Shown piece by piece: positions 22,374 through 36,275 of a DNA stretch of 64,000 bases; within the stretch, counting starts at the first letter, position 1; the number at the start of each line of letters is the position of its first letter. The notes under the pieces are model-generated. The model was not told the DNA's origin. It was given only the letters and a program-made list of their open reading frames with translations, and made no database searches. The translations under genes and the position numbers were made by a program. The DNA lies in assembly GCA_036250195.1 (NCBI GenBank), contig JAVHZZ010000005.1, positions 75,201,505 through 75,265,504 on the forward strand, given 5' to 3'. The stretch comes from Mixophyes australis. Taxonomy: Eukaryota > Chordata > Amphibia > Anura > Limnodynastidae.

Positions 22374-24330
22374 GAGGATATTGATCCAAAACTGTTCAGA
22401 GTTTTGCACCAATATTTTCCCAGAAATGACATAGGACTGATTTTCAGATCTGATTTTGGCATGAAGAATTGAGTCATGTTTTGGCTCGACTCGGAACCCC
22501 AAATCTGGGATCTGACAGATCTCTCAGAATCTGAACTGTTCATTTCTATTATATACTGTGATTGGAACACTTAAGAACTGGACTAGCCTTGTGGTTAATT
22601 AAACGTTGGAACTGTTATACGGTGGTGAGGAGGACTCCAAATGGATTCACTACACATTTATTGAACCATTCCAGGGACTATCACTAACCTTACCAGACAT
22701 TCATCCACTCAATTTAATATTGAGGAACATATCGGACAAATTGAACATAACCTATGGTGTAACGCATTTTAGTATTACTTTATTTTGGGTGTTTTAATGT
22801 AGTGCTATTTCTATATGGCACCACGAAGTAGCAGTAACAGTAGTAATCCCAGGCTCTCTGGTGACAATGACAGCCACAGTTCTGGAATTGTTCATGGATC
22901 ATGATCATTACACACAGCATTTAAAGTGATTTCCCTGCAATGTAGAAATACTATGTTAAATGCATAGGAGACCTGAATTCCACCACCTATGCAAAGCATT
23001 ACTTAAAGACCCATACATATGATCTAATAGTTCCTGAAGCATTAAAAAAATGTTCTTGTTGCTAAGGTGCCAATTTACCTCTGGTCAGGAAAGGGTTAAG
23101 ATCTGTAAGGCTACGGAAACATTTATATATTCCTTTGAGAATGTTATTAGAAGCATTTTTATTTCAAGTAACTAGTATTTATGATGTAGCTCTTCTTTAA
23201 AAGCTACTTATCTATTACTACTTTAGCACAAAAAAAATCCTATTTATTTGGAGCAAAAGCAAAAATGCTGTGTTGCTGTTTTAGTACCCACTAAGCAAAT
23301 ATTCATGTGAGATTACAGAGATCATAAATAAGTGCCCATGACAACTGTTTCAAGTCAGAATTTTTATTATAGAGCAGTTGAAATGTTAACAATTCCTTTT
23401 GCTAACAGTTCTTTAAATAATGGCATTTTAAATTTTATAAACTGTTCCAAATATTACTAATGATTTATAGTCATATTTATATATTTGTATTTCCTTTGTA
23501 CACATTATTTTAAAATTATATTTAACCACTTTTGCATTTATTAAGTTAATTTACCAAGTAAGTAATGAGTCTGTCTCTTTTTTGCAGTTTTCAAAAGATT
23601 TAATTAATTTTGCTAAAATTAATAATACATTTTTTTCAACTTAAATTAAAATGTGTCTTAATATATGTGTTTATATATGGCTTACACTGGTTTATTAATC
23701 TATTAATGATCAGCAAGTATTACCTGTGGATTCTTTTAGTACACTGGGGATCCACACCATGGTATATTTTTATGGTATAGATGTGTGATATAATTTACCA
23801 TTCTTGGACTAGTAATAATAAGTTCTTCTTTTACTATGTAAATTATTCGCAAGGTGCGACGAAGATTATGTTATCTTTTGCTTTACTATGTCACAACCCT
23901 ATAGAGACGGTTTTAGGTATTTTACAATGTGTCTACATCCCCTTTTTTAATTGTTTTTCATCCTTTGATATAGTCTGATATTAACTGGTTTGATTTATGC
24001 TGCTATATTCACTAATGAGAGATATCTTAGGGGTCTAATCTATAACTTATAATATTTTTTTATGGTTATGTTTTACATGTATTTATTTCTATTTATTTCC
24101 CATGGTAAACTGAGTAGACCCTATTATTTGAGCATATATTGGTTTTTATGAATATGTTCTGTAATTGCTATTAATAATTTTTTAATTAATTTTTTATTTT
24201 ATATGCTTAATTATTGTATTTTAATGATCATGTTCTAATTTGCAACAAGATGAAATAGCCCCTGGTATTAACTAGGATAGCAGTACAGTAATATATATTG
24301 ATATAGTATATTTTGCTTTTCCCATTTTAA
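22371..24330. other. AT-rich intergenic DNA, no gene seen
   Basis: Very AT-rich. A word near 22480 (GGCTCGACTCGGAACCCC) resembles hAT ends elsewhere in the window. Nothing else is recognised. Confidence 0.45.
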
Positions 24331-24599
24331 CTATGGCCGACTACGAATGTCTATAATATTTCATACCCTATATAAAGATGGCCGCCGGAGAAAAGAACTA
24401 ATATTTTGTACCTAATAGGGGAAATAACTGATTAATTCCCTTGCTCGATTGCCAATATCACTTTGTGGTATGTATTCGCCCTACAAGCGAGTCTTTGAAG
24501 CCGCCAAGTTAGCATATGCGGCAACACAGGAGCAGCACATGCACAGTAAGTGCACACAGTGAACATGTGCATAATGGCTTACTTCCTCTTGTGCTGGTG

Positions 24600-25160
24600 G
24601 CAGGGGAGCCGTAACTGACTACCAAATCTTTTTATTAGCCCTCTACACCAGTGCAAGTAATTTCGTTTCTCTCATTGGTTCCCCAGCAAATAAAAACCCC
24701 TTCCTGTCTATCACCTGTACTGTTGTACAGTTTATACTGAGCTAGTGAACACTTATTTATATTGTCTTGCTGTTCCGACCCGGAATGTACTTTGGATGCT
24801 ACTACTTTCTTCAGCCCTTGACTTCTGTCTGTCTTGTGGATCTGCTATTGACATCTTCCTGCCCTAAACATGACCTGTTTTACCAGATTTTGCCCTGAAC
24901 TCTGCCAGCCCTGACCTCAGACTGTATTACAGATTATTCTATTGTACACAGCCAGCCCTGACCTCAGCTTGTTTGTTAAGCTAGTTACAGATATCAGCCT
25001 GGGCTGATTTTAGAGCTATACCGTGGAATGTAACCTGCTGCTCTTGCTATCATCTGCTACCTCCTTCCGTGTCCTGTCCACTCTATTCAGCAAAATTGTG
25101 TTTAATAAGCCTCTACTACCACGAGTTAAAACCTGGGGGCAACCGAGTACATTTGGAACA
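24600..25160 (+). mobile_element. Gypsy-type LTR, + strand
   Basis: A TATA-like AAATAAAAACCCC (about 24.69 kb) is followed by C/T-rich sequence with two GCCAGCCCTGACCTCA words, then GTTTAATAAGCC as a polyadenylation-like site and AAACCTGGGGGCAACCGAG. This mirrors the end of the 17.3-kb LTR (CCTGGGGGGCAGCTGAG on its sense strand). The outer limits are uncertain. Confidence 0.6.
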
Positions 25161-27640
25161 TATTGCGTTTCTAGGAAAAGGGGCTGCTATAGTCGAAGAC
25201 CGCATGATGGACGTATTAGGGTTTTATTATCCTGTCCGATATGGCCCAAACACACATTATATTTCACAAGTGGCTTTTATTAATGCAAGATATTCTTTAA
25301 GTAACATCCTAAATAAATGGTACATTTGAGGTCATCCAGGGAAATTAAGTAAGGCTGTATAAAGGCAACCTGTGTACGATGTATGTTACTTTCTGTGTTG
25401 GAGCATTAAGGATATTGCTAAAATGTCTAAAGTGCTAAAAAGAGACCTGGCAATTACCATTTTTGCAAAATTGTTGCAAACACTTATGTGATTAACATTA
25501 TGGTAAATTCAAATGTAAACATTGAAAATATTATAGCAAAAATATCAAGTTAAAGTAGGTATTATACACAAGCAGGATGTTTAGCAAACTTATGTAGCTG
25601 CTAAACCTGTTGGTACTAAATTCTGTTGAGAGCAAAATGTAACATGTTAACATTCAACTTTTCCGTTACCTTATTAAAATATATTGATTTAGTATTCCTA
25701 CTGTGGGTACTTGTATACTGATTCAAAAAGGAGTGACATATCCTTACCATAAAGTTTAAGTGTATATAAAGTTTTGTTATGGAAGTTATTGAACTCCTTT
25801 GTGACTTTTAATATAAGTGTGAGTTGCATAAACCAATAAATAAATAAATAAATTGTGTCAAAAATGCAGACTATGCAGTAGAAGGGGTATTTGTATCAAA
25901 CAGATTTCCATTTTGAACATTTAAAAAGATCAAGATTTATAATCTAGCAGTGAAAGTGATTTTTCCCATTCTTTCGGATTTATGTAGTGGGTTTGGTTTC
26001 CTGTAACAGTGAATGATGGATAGGATCCCATTTCATGTTAGTTTTAGTTTGGGGCTGTTATTCAGCTAACAGCCAGCCAACTGCCAAAAGTTTTGCTGAG
26101 ATCGACCGGTGTTCAATGACTCACCACTGAAGGGGAGTTCTATGCTGCTGATAATCCTATTGAAATGAATGAGAAAAGCTGCAAGATTTGTAAAATTGAC
26201 CCTCAGAGTGGGTATTCTATAGCTTGGCTGCAGGCAGAATATCCCCTCTCTCTTCTGGGGATTTTCTCTTTCTGCCCCTTGGTCTCAACTGACATTTTTC
26301 TCTCTTACTGTTAACTAGATCTCCAAGATATTGGTCTCATTTCTTTGGCACCCCTATGGCCACTTGTGACTCTAACCCTGATCTAGTCCTTTGCCGGGGT
26401 CTTGGATTTCAAGTCGTCAAGAACGAAAATATTTGGTCCATATATGTCACGGTCAAGCAGTTCCTCCGAAGTATTTTGCACTGACACTTACCCACGGCTC
26501 CAGTGATGATGCAAGGCCTGCCATGTCGCACTATGTTAATAAAAGCGCTCCACATCCTACACATTACCCTCCTAGAGGTATCTGTGACCGGAGATGTGGC
26601 TTTACAAACACTCATCAAGGTAGGCATTGCAAAGAATGCACAATTGTTATTTTAGTACATTTAACTAGTAAAGTATCTCTTAACTTCTTGGAGACAAAGC
26701 ACACTGTATTGATTGTAAAACCAAAGCTCCAACTGCTTACTTTAGCTGAGAGACAGAATATATCCAAACCAAAGTGTTTCTCCTACACAGGGTTATTCAA
26801 TGATTGCTTCTGTAGAAACAGGTGATAATTGTATCAATGTGGGGATTTGCTTGATATTACTGCTTTGTGTCTCTTGTCTGCACATGTAATAAATCTGGGT
26901 TTTTTTTGTTTGTTTTTTACTGGAACAGAGTTGCCTCATAGGAGCTATTTTATGTCTTTGATTGCAGGTTTTGTGAGCACCTGGAACCATCAATTGAATA
27001 TCAAGACTCCAGCTTTTTACAGAGAAGCTAGTATGACTTTTAATTGTAGAATGGTGTGTATGGCAATACCATTAACATCATGCCTTCAAGCCAGGCTTAC
27101 CTATTGATCAGGGGTCACTTGTGTCTTACTCTAGATAATCCACCTGTTTCATACTTCTTGTGTCCTTTGTCCATCCTCTGGAATGTTGTCGATTAAATTG
27201 TTTAGACATTTCCCAGTAACAGTGCAAGTAGAATGTCTGACTGACGAAGCCTCATCTTTTATACTGTAACTAAATATCTCCCTTTGTTATAATGATTTAA
27301 TAATATATGACATTTGTTAAACATTTAGCACAATACTGTAAGCTGAATGACCCATTTTATATTTTTTTAATTACTGGCTTGCTAATGAAGAGCATACAAG
27401 AGGCTATTTTATACAGATGGCAACATATAACAAGCACATGTTGTTCAGTTGATCACCCATTTAAACTGATTATTGAATTAAAATAACTTATTTTGAAGCT
27501 AAACAAATCTATTAAATACTATAAAATTTTTAGTTGAAATTTTACATTCATTTACTGCTTAGTAGCGGTAGAAACCTTTGCAATGGTCACTTGGACTTAT
27601 TTAATCAACATTCTAATTGTATCTCATATAAATCTGTTCA
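25161..27640. other. Intergenic, no gene recognised
   Basis: Open frames at 25023-25329 and 26391-26825 were inspected. Neither has a recognisable domain or splice context. A short (AAAT)n run lies at about 25836. Confidence 0.4.
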
Positions 27641-27644
27641 CTTT

Positions 27645-28400
27645 GAGCCTGATTCATCATCAAAAGTAATGTGAATACAACTTGCATAAAAAAAATAATG
27701 AGATGTAACTTGCATGCACATACACCCATATACAAGTACAATTGGATCTCAATAAATGTTTCCATTTGAATATGGGTATAAGTATGATCTGGCTATACAT
27801 TTCTTGCCGTATGCAGACAGACAGAATGCACTGCAGGGTACGCACATGCATATGTGCAATATCAAGTCCCATCAGAATGCATGCAATTTTTTTTTAGAAA
27901 ATGTATCTACATCCATTAATACTATAACAATTTCAAGAAATATGAAAAATAAAATGCATTTATTTATTTTTCATGAAATATATAAATTGGGATGTTCTTA
28001 ATGCGTACTGTACATAAAATGCATTTTATACTTTCTCTTATTTGCAAGTACATGTTCTGGAATGCATACGTGTCACTCATCACTATCAGTGAGCACTTAC
28101 ATCTTCTCTGTAGCTGGTGGAAGTGATATGACTAAAACCACATACCTAAGAGATGCCCGAAGCTTGCACCAGATGAATGTACATACTCTCAACCTCGGCA
28201 CACCCTCACTGTCCATTGCCTATGTGCATCTGCCCCCTTCCTCCCACATTCAGCCCTTCACGTTGTTGGAAGTGTCATTTGCATTTGAAAATGAATTACA
28301 TGCAATTGCGTTCACTGGTGTAATGTCCATTTCTGAGCGTGCACATTTTACGCAGGATACGGCACGCAACGGAACTTAAGTCTGAAGATGAATCAGCCTC
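27645..28400. mobile_element. Non-autonomous DNA transposon, GAGCCTGATTCATC ends
   Basis: The left end GAGCCTGATTCATC is mirrored by GATGAATCAGCCTC at 28387-28400. The interior matches a related copy at 38030-38650 (shared TACTGTACATAAAAT, ACATGTTCT, CTGTAGCTGGT and AAGTGATA words in the same order). No transposase. Confidence 0.7.
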
Positions 28401-28894
28401 TATATGTTTGTGATATTTGTATAATAGTTGTTGACACCCTTCATCTGTTTCCCCACTGGCATTAGACAGAAGCCAGTAATACCGTAAGTGTAACACAAAA
28501 TGCATTGGACATAGTAAACAGTGCTTGTTGGTGAATGGGGTCAGTGAAGGGCACTATAGTGACCCCCTTGCATTCTTGTGCTGTATATCTTCAGCGATAA
28601 ATAGACTTTACCTAGCGATAGTCTTCACTGTCTAGGGAGCTTTGTTAAGTAGGGACTCTACTTGTTTTTGCTGGATATAGGGCTTTCTTCCCTTTGTTAA
28701 ATAGACCTTCAAGGTCTGGTTTCTCTGTATATGTAAAGGTAAAGAGAAAGAGTTTATATTTGTTGTGCGCAAACAATCTATACTAAATTACACATTTTTA
28801 GACATTTGTTCATCTTTTATTGTTTGTAACAAATTTATTTTATATTACTTAAAAATTAAATAAAACCAGCAACATAGTAGTGAGAAGTGAAAAT

Positions 28895-29170
28895 TGGTAT
28901 TTGGACTATCCCTCTGAGCTCTGTCTGCACTGTAACCTGTATACTTCCCTCCATCTCCCTTCTCTGCCAATACATCACAAGCTGAGAGTCTGAGCCTATG
29001 TATGTGTGACTGGCAGCCATACCCGTCTTACCTCTAAAGAATTTTTTTTTTATTATTTTGTTTTACACATCCGCAGAGGTGGTGATTAACTACAATCCCC
29101 ATTGTGCTCTGCCAACCAATAGCTGGCAGGGTATGCTGGGACTTATAGTTTCACAATAACTGGGGAAACA
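28895..29170. repeat. Two dispersed repeat fragments
   Basis: 28905-29045 resembles 55268-55400 (shared CCCTCTGAGCTCTGTCTG and a TGACTGGCAGCCATA-like stretch). 29088-29165 carries AACTACAATCCCC and TATGCTGGGACTTATAGTTT, a widespread amphibian-style inverted repeat around CCAATAGCTGG. Confidence 0.6.
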
Positions 29171-30482
29171 GACTTTAGGGGAGAGGGGATAATTACTTTT
29201 TGGCAAAATCTAACTGAAGACAATGCATGCATCCTTGCCCTAATTATAAAACGAACAGTTATACCCTTCTATTTAGTCTCTTACACTACCATAATTATAT
29301 GGGTCATATTATAAGCATATCTTCCAAAGTTCATAATAAAAAATTTGGTTAAAATAAGTCATGTCCCGGATCAGCCTAGACCATGCCAATTTCCAGTGAG
29401 ATGATCCCCCCTGGTTCTCAAAAAGTCAGACAAATGGGGGTTATGAGATGTATGTGTATAATATGTCTTAAATAGTATGTGCCAAGTCTTTAATGTTGAA
29501 ATAAATGATGTTCTCTATGTGACACTGGACATACACAGCACACACCCACATTAAAATGGGACAGTTTCTTGCTCTAATTTAGTTAATTAAGAACCGACAG
29601 TCAGAGGATGATGAATTTGACAATCTGTACTGAACAGAAGTGACTTTCAGAGAAACATAATTTCAGCTCCAATGTAAGCACCGTGCGAAGAGATAATACT
29701 TGGAAAAGAGGTGAGTCACTTTTCATTTCTGTAGCCTGGGTTGACATGACATAAGCTTAGATGTCTAAACAATATTTCCTGCTTTTATTTCATTAAAGTC
29801 TTGTTTTGTTATTTCACTGCGTAGTTGTGGGTTTGAAAGTTTATTTACAAAGTTGTTTACAAAGTTTAACAACATTACCACCAGAAGAGGGCGCCCTGTC
29901 ATCATATATAACACATCCTTCATTGTTCTCCATTCATTACATAGAATTGTTTCTACATTTAATGCATTTAATGTTGCCACATTCTTGATTTTAAATGTAT
30001 CATTATCTCTTATAGGCCTTATAATCATAAACTATATTACCAAAATCCTGGTTTTATTAAACATTTAAAATTAATGCCATTTTGCTTTATACTGATTCAT
30101 TTGTTTGTAGTTAAAGTTAGTTTGTAATTAAAGTTTTATTTTATTTGTTTTATTTTGTACCATATTTTGTGATTTGGCAGTCTTGAGTTTATTTCTGAAA
30201 CAAAACATTTTGCTCAGTGATAATCAGTAAAAATATGGCATAATAGCAATACTTTTAATATCCACATAATATGATATACTACATCACAAACTTGAGTAAA
30301 TTTGTGGTTACATAACCCCAATCAATATTTAAAATTACTGAGTCCCTTTTTCGTATAGAGCTACCTAGTGTTAAGATAGGTGCGTAATACTAGTCTGTAA
30401 ACACCTACTGCCATTTTCACACGTGTTGATGGTATTGATACTCTTTCTCACAATGTTGAAAAATAATCAATTTATTGGAGTC

Positions 30483-30749
30483 CTACTCATTGAATGAATA
30501 CAATATCAAACAACCCTTTGAGTCACACTTCATTTCATGTGCTGAGCAGGAATCCATTAATTTAATCGAATAAGGTCCTGATCCGCACAGGGGTATGATA
30601 ACCCCATCAGGTCCATTATACCCATTCTCTTCACCTTTTTCACTTGTCCCAGGATTCATCTCGTTGTGTGATACTGTTTTCTGATAGTGCTCAGTTTCCT
30701 GCCCTGCTGTGAAGTTGGCAGCAAAGATAGTTTTAATCACAAGCACCAT
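30483..30749 (-). other. Unidentified 88-codon open frame
   Basis: ATG lies in a CCCATGG context with a TATATATTTA stretch just upstream on the minus strand. The product has a short hydrophobic start, then a polar Glu/Gly-rich middle and several Cys near the end. I recognise no family, and no splice partners are evident. It may be chance or part of an old repeat. Confidence 0.2.
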
Positions 30750-32046
30750 GGGGGAGGTAAATATATACTACCCACAAGGATGGAGTCTAGACACCAGGAA
30801 GGAGTCTTTAGATCATGAGTTGTAATACATTTCAATATGAAAAACAAATACACCCAACTTGTTTATATATCTCCATGATGCACAAATGAAAATTTTAAAC
30901 AACATTATCAGTAAAAATATTTGTTGGATTTACAGTCCCGATCTTTACTGTTTATGCTTTTCTATCTTTACCAAATGGATTTGGGGCATGTGGGTAAAAG
31001 ATTTTACCAAGTTAAATGAGATTAATTTAATGGAAACATATATTATAGGTCAATATACTGATTAAGTGGCATGAAATATGGGAACAGATTGCCAGAGTCT
31101 CTCTTTAATTCAGAACTTTTATTAGTTTGACTGAACCTCTCATAAATGTGCATTTTATTGCACCTTTGCAATGGATAATGATATAGTGGGCAAATGTCTC
31201 TTCCATATTTATCCTGTAGTTTGACAGATTTGCAGAGTTTGCACCATTTTAATTTGTCACCATCTGTAGAAATTACCATACTTACACATGAAACTCTATA
31301 CAATATATTTGAGGATGAAATCAGTCATTTGCTATTGATGTGCTTGTTTTCTGCTCTATGTGGCTATAGATGTGTATATATAGTTGATATTTAAGATAAG
31401 TGAAGTTGCTGCAGAATTTCACTTAATTTGAATTGTAAGGCGGAATAAGGTGTTTCACAGAGGTGTGTAGTTCCAATGATACAATCTTTGTGTTCCGCTA
31501 TTGCTTCACAGTTCCCTGTAAGGGCAATTCCATACTGTCAACTTCACATCCCATGGCACTTATAGTCATGGGATGTGAAGAGCAGGGATAAGATGGAAAT
31601 TTATTCTACTCTGTGGTATGGCTGGGACAGGACTGAATTCCAGGAAGAACAAAAATGATAGGTCGAAATCCTTGAGTAACACTTAATATGTGAGAGCAAG
31701 ATTTGTAGAAAAATGGTAGTCATTTGCTGTAGAAAGAAAATTGGTCATGAGATTGTGTTGTTCAGCATGGTGTTCTGTGCACCAGATGATGGATCTCTGC
31801 CTAGTATATTGGTGACCAGTTGATGGAGCTCTGCATGGGTACTGGTAACTAGATATTGGTGTTCCACATGGTACACTGTTCACCACATGACTGAGCTCAG
31901 CATGATGTCATGGTCACAAGATAATGGGGCTTTACCTTGTATAGGGATCAACTGATGATGGTGTTGCATTCTATTCTGATGGTGTTGTGTTGTATTTAAT
32001 TATAACTCTTTAACATGGCAATTTGACTATCACACTATCAGATAAC

Positions 32047-32771
32047 TGAGGCCTACTTACTGGTATTTGCACTGCTAACAGGGAGGAGTGGAGTCTAAAC
32101 ATGCCCCTGGTCTTAACCAGGGAACCCCGCAAGGAAGTTTGGAGTTTGCTGCAGAGGCACGCAGGTCGCGGCCCTCCAAGTTAGCCACCAGTGAAGTATT
32201 AGGTGAAGTATCATAGTCAGGCAATCCGAAGTCAAGTCGTGCTGGTAGCGAGGTACAATAGGATCAGGCAGAAGCGTAGTCGAGCAATCCGGAGTCAAGC
32301 CATGCTGGTAGCGAGGTGCAATAGGAACAGGCAGAAGCGTAGTCAAGCAAACCGAAGTCAAATCAGGAGAGCAGCAAGCCCCAAAGGAAGATCCACAAGG
32401 AAGGTCAGGGAGAGCCAAATCAGGAACCAGGAAGTCAGTCAGAATGCAGGGAGGCACAGGATAACGTTGGAGCAGAAGGGACATAAGATCTTGATACTCT
32501 GGCACCAAGAGAGCGCCAGAGTCTTCCTTAAATAGCTACTGTAAGAACCCCATTGGTAGCAGTGGACGGCCAGCACTCAGTTGATTGATAAACAGCGCCC
32601 TGTTGCCTAGCAACGGGGACGCATGCCGCCGTGCATGCGCGCAGCGGCCGGAAGCTGAAGTGCGTCATCCGTCCCGTTGCTAGACAATGAGACGCGCCGG
32701 GCAGGCAGGGAATCAGGCGTCCGTCCCTGGCACCGAACGAAGGTACAGGGACGGCACATGATATTGACACC
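32047..32771 (-). mobile_element. Ty3/Gypsy-type LTR with internal 63-bp tandem repeat
   Basis: On the minus strand it begins TGTCAATATCATG (like TGTCAATAAAATT of the 17.3-kb LTR), has a TATA-like TATTTAAGG at about 32.53 kb, then CT-rich transcribed sequence. A 63-bp unit containing TGCTGGTAGCGAGGT repeats about 2.6 times at 32216-32380. No coding region adjoins, so it is probably a solo LTR. Confidence 0.7.
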
Positions 32772-33059
32772 CCAAAGTATCCCAAAATATAGATGGCCAT
32801 AGATGAAACATTTTTAGGATTCCAAAATAAAATGTTTTTTTGTTTTATTTTAAGTGGGACTAAGCCCAAAAATGAAAATACACTATGTCAATAATCATAA
32901 CTTGCTGGAATTACCTTTTGCCAAACACTAATTTTTGTCTGTTGAGTTTTTATGTTTAGTTTTATTTTACTTTCATAATAATGAGGTCCAAGTCAATTTT
33001 AGATACATTCAACATTCACCATCAATTACCTTAATGGATAATCAAAGTTTCAAACTAGT

Positions 33060-33270
33060 CTTCTGACCGGGATGTAGGTATATTGGCGACAGTGAATCTG
33101 TCGACAGTCAAACTGTTTACAGATTCATTCTGTTGATATGTTTAAAAAGTTGATATTGTAATTGTCAACAGTGGTAATGTCAACAGTCACAATGTCAATA
33201 TTCAAATGGCAATGCCAGCGACAGCCGATGGACCCACCGGCACTAGAGCTGGCATTGTCAAAGCTTAGGC
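33060..33270. repeat. GTCGACA/GTCAACA-rich repeat element
   Basis: Repeated GTCAACAGT and GTCGACAGT words, ending GGCACTAGAGCTGGCATTGTC. It resembles the larger copy at 60476-60840 and part of 43240-43440. Confidence 0.5.
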
Positions 33271-33477
33271 TATTTCATCAGGCATTTTAACCGTAACAGT
33301 AACTATTATATAGTCCTCAAATCATTTAATTAAAGAGTCAATTTAAATCTATAAAAATAAAGCATATTAATAAATACATAATATAAAAATGATATACATT
33401 ATTAAATAGAATAGAACAATGCATTATTTTATCTAATTTATGTCACACTATTATCTATTGAGGATAAAAAAATATAT

Positions 33478-33640
33478 GAACCTTTATTTATATAATACCA
33501 ATATATTATGCAGCGCTTTCTAAAGAATATTCAAATAAGTCTTTGCCCCAGTGGAGCTTGCAATCTAAAGTCTCTACCACACACAAACATGCACACTATA
33601 GTTAACCCAGTCATACGGTTTTAGACCGTAGGAAAAAATC
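33478..33640 (-). mobile_element. L2/CR1-type LINE 3' end
   Basis: CCTTTATTTATATAATACCA, GCAGCGCTTTC and GCTTGCAATCTAAAG follow the same order as the complement of L2-type tails and the 16.26-kb copy. Confidence 0.65.
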
Positions 33641-33689
33641 ACAGAGTAAATATATAAACTCCACACAGATCGTGTCACGAGGTGAATAA

Positions 33690-34030
33690 GATCATTGGCT
33701 AAAACGATGCTAAACACTGTTCTCTGTGTCTTCTGCTTCTTTGAATCCTCCTGTCGCTTGCTTCTCCATTGCTTCTCGTGTCATGGCTCATCTGTGCTGC
33801 GCTCCTCAATGAAAATGTCGGGAGTGATGACGTCACACAGTGCGAGCGCAGCACGGAGGAGGGGAACAGGGATGGAGCCAGATCGCCATCTGACCTGACC
33901 GCAAAAGGTAAGTTGTTTTTTTTTGCAGGATTATTTATTCTAATTAAGAGCCCTACCTATGGGGGCCCCCTTGCCGGTGGGGCCCCCAGGCACCTGCCCA
34001 TTGTGCCCAGTGGAAAAGACAGCCCTGCTG
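33690..34030. mobile_element. DNA transposon fragment, right end
   Basis: GTCGGGAGTGATGACGTCAC is followed by a T-run, then GGGGGCCCCC and a terminus TGCCCAGTGGAAAAGACAGC. The layout parallels the right part of the 35.1-kb hAT. No left end is visible. Confidence 0.45.
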
Positions 34031-34636
34031 TGTCGCCTATATATGTAAGTAAGTGATAAAGAATTGTAAAGAAATCTTTCTAGGCAGTAGAAAAAATATG
34101 CAATCTGATGCATGTATTAACATTTTTTCTCCTTATCTGTAAAAGATTATAATGCATTATATTTATTTACGTATTTGTATTTTTTCTCCCTAATAGGCTA
34201 TGAATAACAGAGTACTGTATTAATGGATCAGATCTGATGGATTTTAAATTTTCTTTATTATATAATATATTTTTCCCTTAATAGATAATGTATTATAAAG
34301 TATATAAAATGACTAGTTCTGATGTATTATTTTCTTTTTTTCCTGAACTGATTACAATGCATTATATTTATTTATATATACTGTATATCTAATTAATTTA
34401 TATTTTTATTTTTAATAGATTATAGTAGATTGTCTAATATATGTAAAGTGTGTGTGTATTGTTTTTTTTAATAAACTGATTGATTGAATTGCTGGCTATA
34501 TAATGATTTAGCTCTCCAGACTGTAAATATGTCTGATGAAACAGCCTAAGCTCAGAAACATTTTATATTACAAATGTAACTCTTACAAATTTTTCCTATG
34601 TTAATGTTAGCAAGCATGCAGAATGCACATCTGTTG

Positions 34637-34943
34637 CAGTGGCGGATCCAGGGGGGGGGGGGCGATCAGGGCGATCGCCCCCCCTAGCAGGGGCTTGCTG
34701 CCGGCGGCTGCACTCTATGTGCAGATCCATTCAGCAGAGAGAGTTAGGGAGAGAGTCCTGCCCAACTGCTCTGATTGACACAATCAGAGCAGCCGGGCAG
34801 GACTCTCTCCCTAACTCTCTCTGCTGAACGGATCTGCACATAGTGTGCAGCCGTCAGCAGCCTTAGGTGTCAAAAAGGGGGCGGGGCTAAATCGCCCCCC
34901 CCTAAATCGGCCCCGGTACAATTAACTTCTGGATCCGCCCCTG
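34637..34943. mobile_element. hAT MITE with perfect 8-bp TSD (CAGTGGCGGATCCAG ends)
   Basis: Termini are CAGTGGCGGATCCAG and the complement of CTGGATCCGCCCCTG. Flanks ATCTGTTG at 34629-34636 and 34944-34951 are identical. The interior is almost a full palindrome: GCAGAGAGAGTTAGGGAGAG is mirrored on the other arm. 307 bp. Confidence 0.95.
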
Positions 34944-35529
34944 ATCTGTTGTGCAACTAAGTACTGGGAAATCACACACTCTATCGCCACGAGTAATCCT
35001 GAGGAGAGGGGGAAACCTTCCTTAGTCTAGTTCGCAAGCCAATTTGATGCTACGCCAGTGCCGTAACTAGCCATTTTAGTGCCCTGGGCGAGATAGGGAA
35101 GCGGCGCCCCCATCTAAGTGGAAGTGTCAATTGTCGAGTGGGCGTGGTCAACCTACTGTGGGGTCGTAGCTAGCTCTTTACAAGTTCTAGACCGCACTGA
35201 AACCACCTCCCTCCCCATTCTTCTCGGTCTGGCATTGTAAGGATCTTTATGTAATAAGCCTCCATAGATCAAAGTACTTTAAATGCAGCTGTCACATGCT
35301 AGCTGTATAAAAAAATGAATTGGTTATTGAAATAAAACTCACTGAAACAAATTAAAACAAATGTAACAGTACCATCTGTATCACACTGCCCCTTCATCAC
35401 ACTGTGCCCTCCATCACAGTTTCTTCTTTATCACACCGTGCCATGGATCTATCTTTATCCCATCGTGCCCCCTTATCACCATCGCACAAAATGAACACAC
35501 ACACACACAATATAAAGAGCCTCCTAGTG

Positions 35530-36275
35530 TCCGCCATACCTTACAGAGAGCATTCCTGTGACCACCATACAATACAGAGAGCATTCCTGTGACCGCCATA
35601 CTATACAGAGAGCATTCCTATGACCGCCATACTATACAGAGAGCATTCCTATGACCGCCATACTATACAGAGAGCATTCCTGTGACCGCCATACTATACA
35701 GAAAGCATTCCTGTGACCGCCATACTATACAGAGAGCATTCCTATGACCGTCATACTATACAGAGAGCATTCCTATGACCGTCATACTATACAGAGAGCA
35801 TTCCTGTGACCGCCATACTATACAGAAAGCATTCCTGTGACCGCTATACTATACAGAGAGCATTCCTATGACCGCCATACTATACAGAGAGCATTCCTGT
35901 GACCGCCATACTATACAGAAAGCATTCCTGTGACCGCCATACTATACAGAGAGCATTCCTATGACCGTCATACTATACAGAGAGCATTCCTGTGACCGCC
36001 ATACTATACAGAAAGCATTCCTGTGACCGCTATACTATACAGAGAGCATTCCTATGACCGCCATACTATACAGAGAGCATTCCTGTGACCGCCATACTAT
36101 ACAGAAAGCATTCCTGTGACCGCCATACTATACAGAGAGCATTCCTATGACCGTCATACTATACAGAGAGCATTCCTATGACCGCCATACTATACAGAGA
36201 GCATTCCTATGACCGCCATACTATACAGAGAGCATTCCTATGACCGCCATACAATACAGAGAGCATTCTTGTGAC
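35530..36275. repeat. 31-bp minisatellite, about 24 copies, with higher-order repeat
   Basis: The unit runs from GAGAGCATTCCT through ACCGCCATACTATACA. Variants (TAT or TGT, CGCC or CGTC or CGCT, GAGAG or GAAAG) recur in a six-unit pattern of 186 bp that is seen twice in succession, with a partial third. Confidence 0.95.

Noticed and set aside
22223..22570. Open frames through the AT tract on both strands
   Set aside because: They consist of Ile-Tyr repeats from (AT)30.
35530..36275. CRISPR-like array of 31-bp repeats
   Set aside because: The units are directly adjacent with no spacers, and the array lies inside a hAT transposon in vertebrate DNA.
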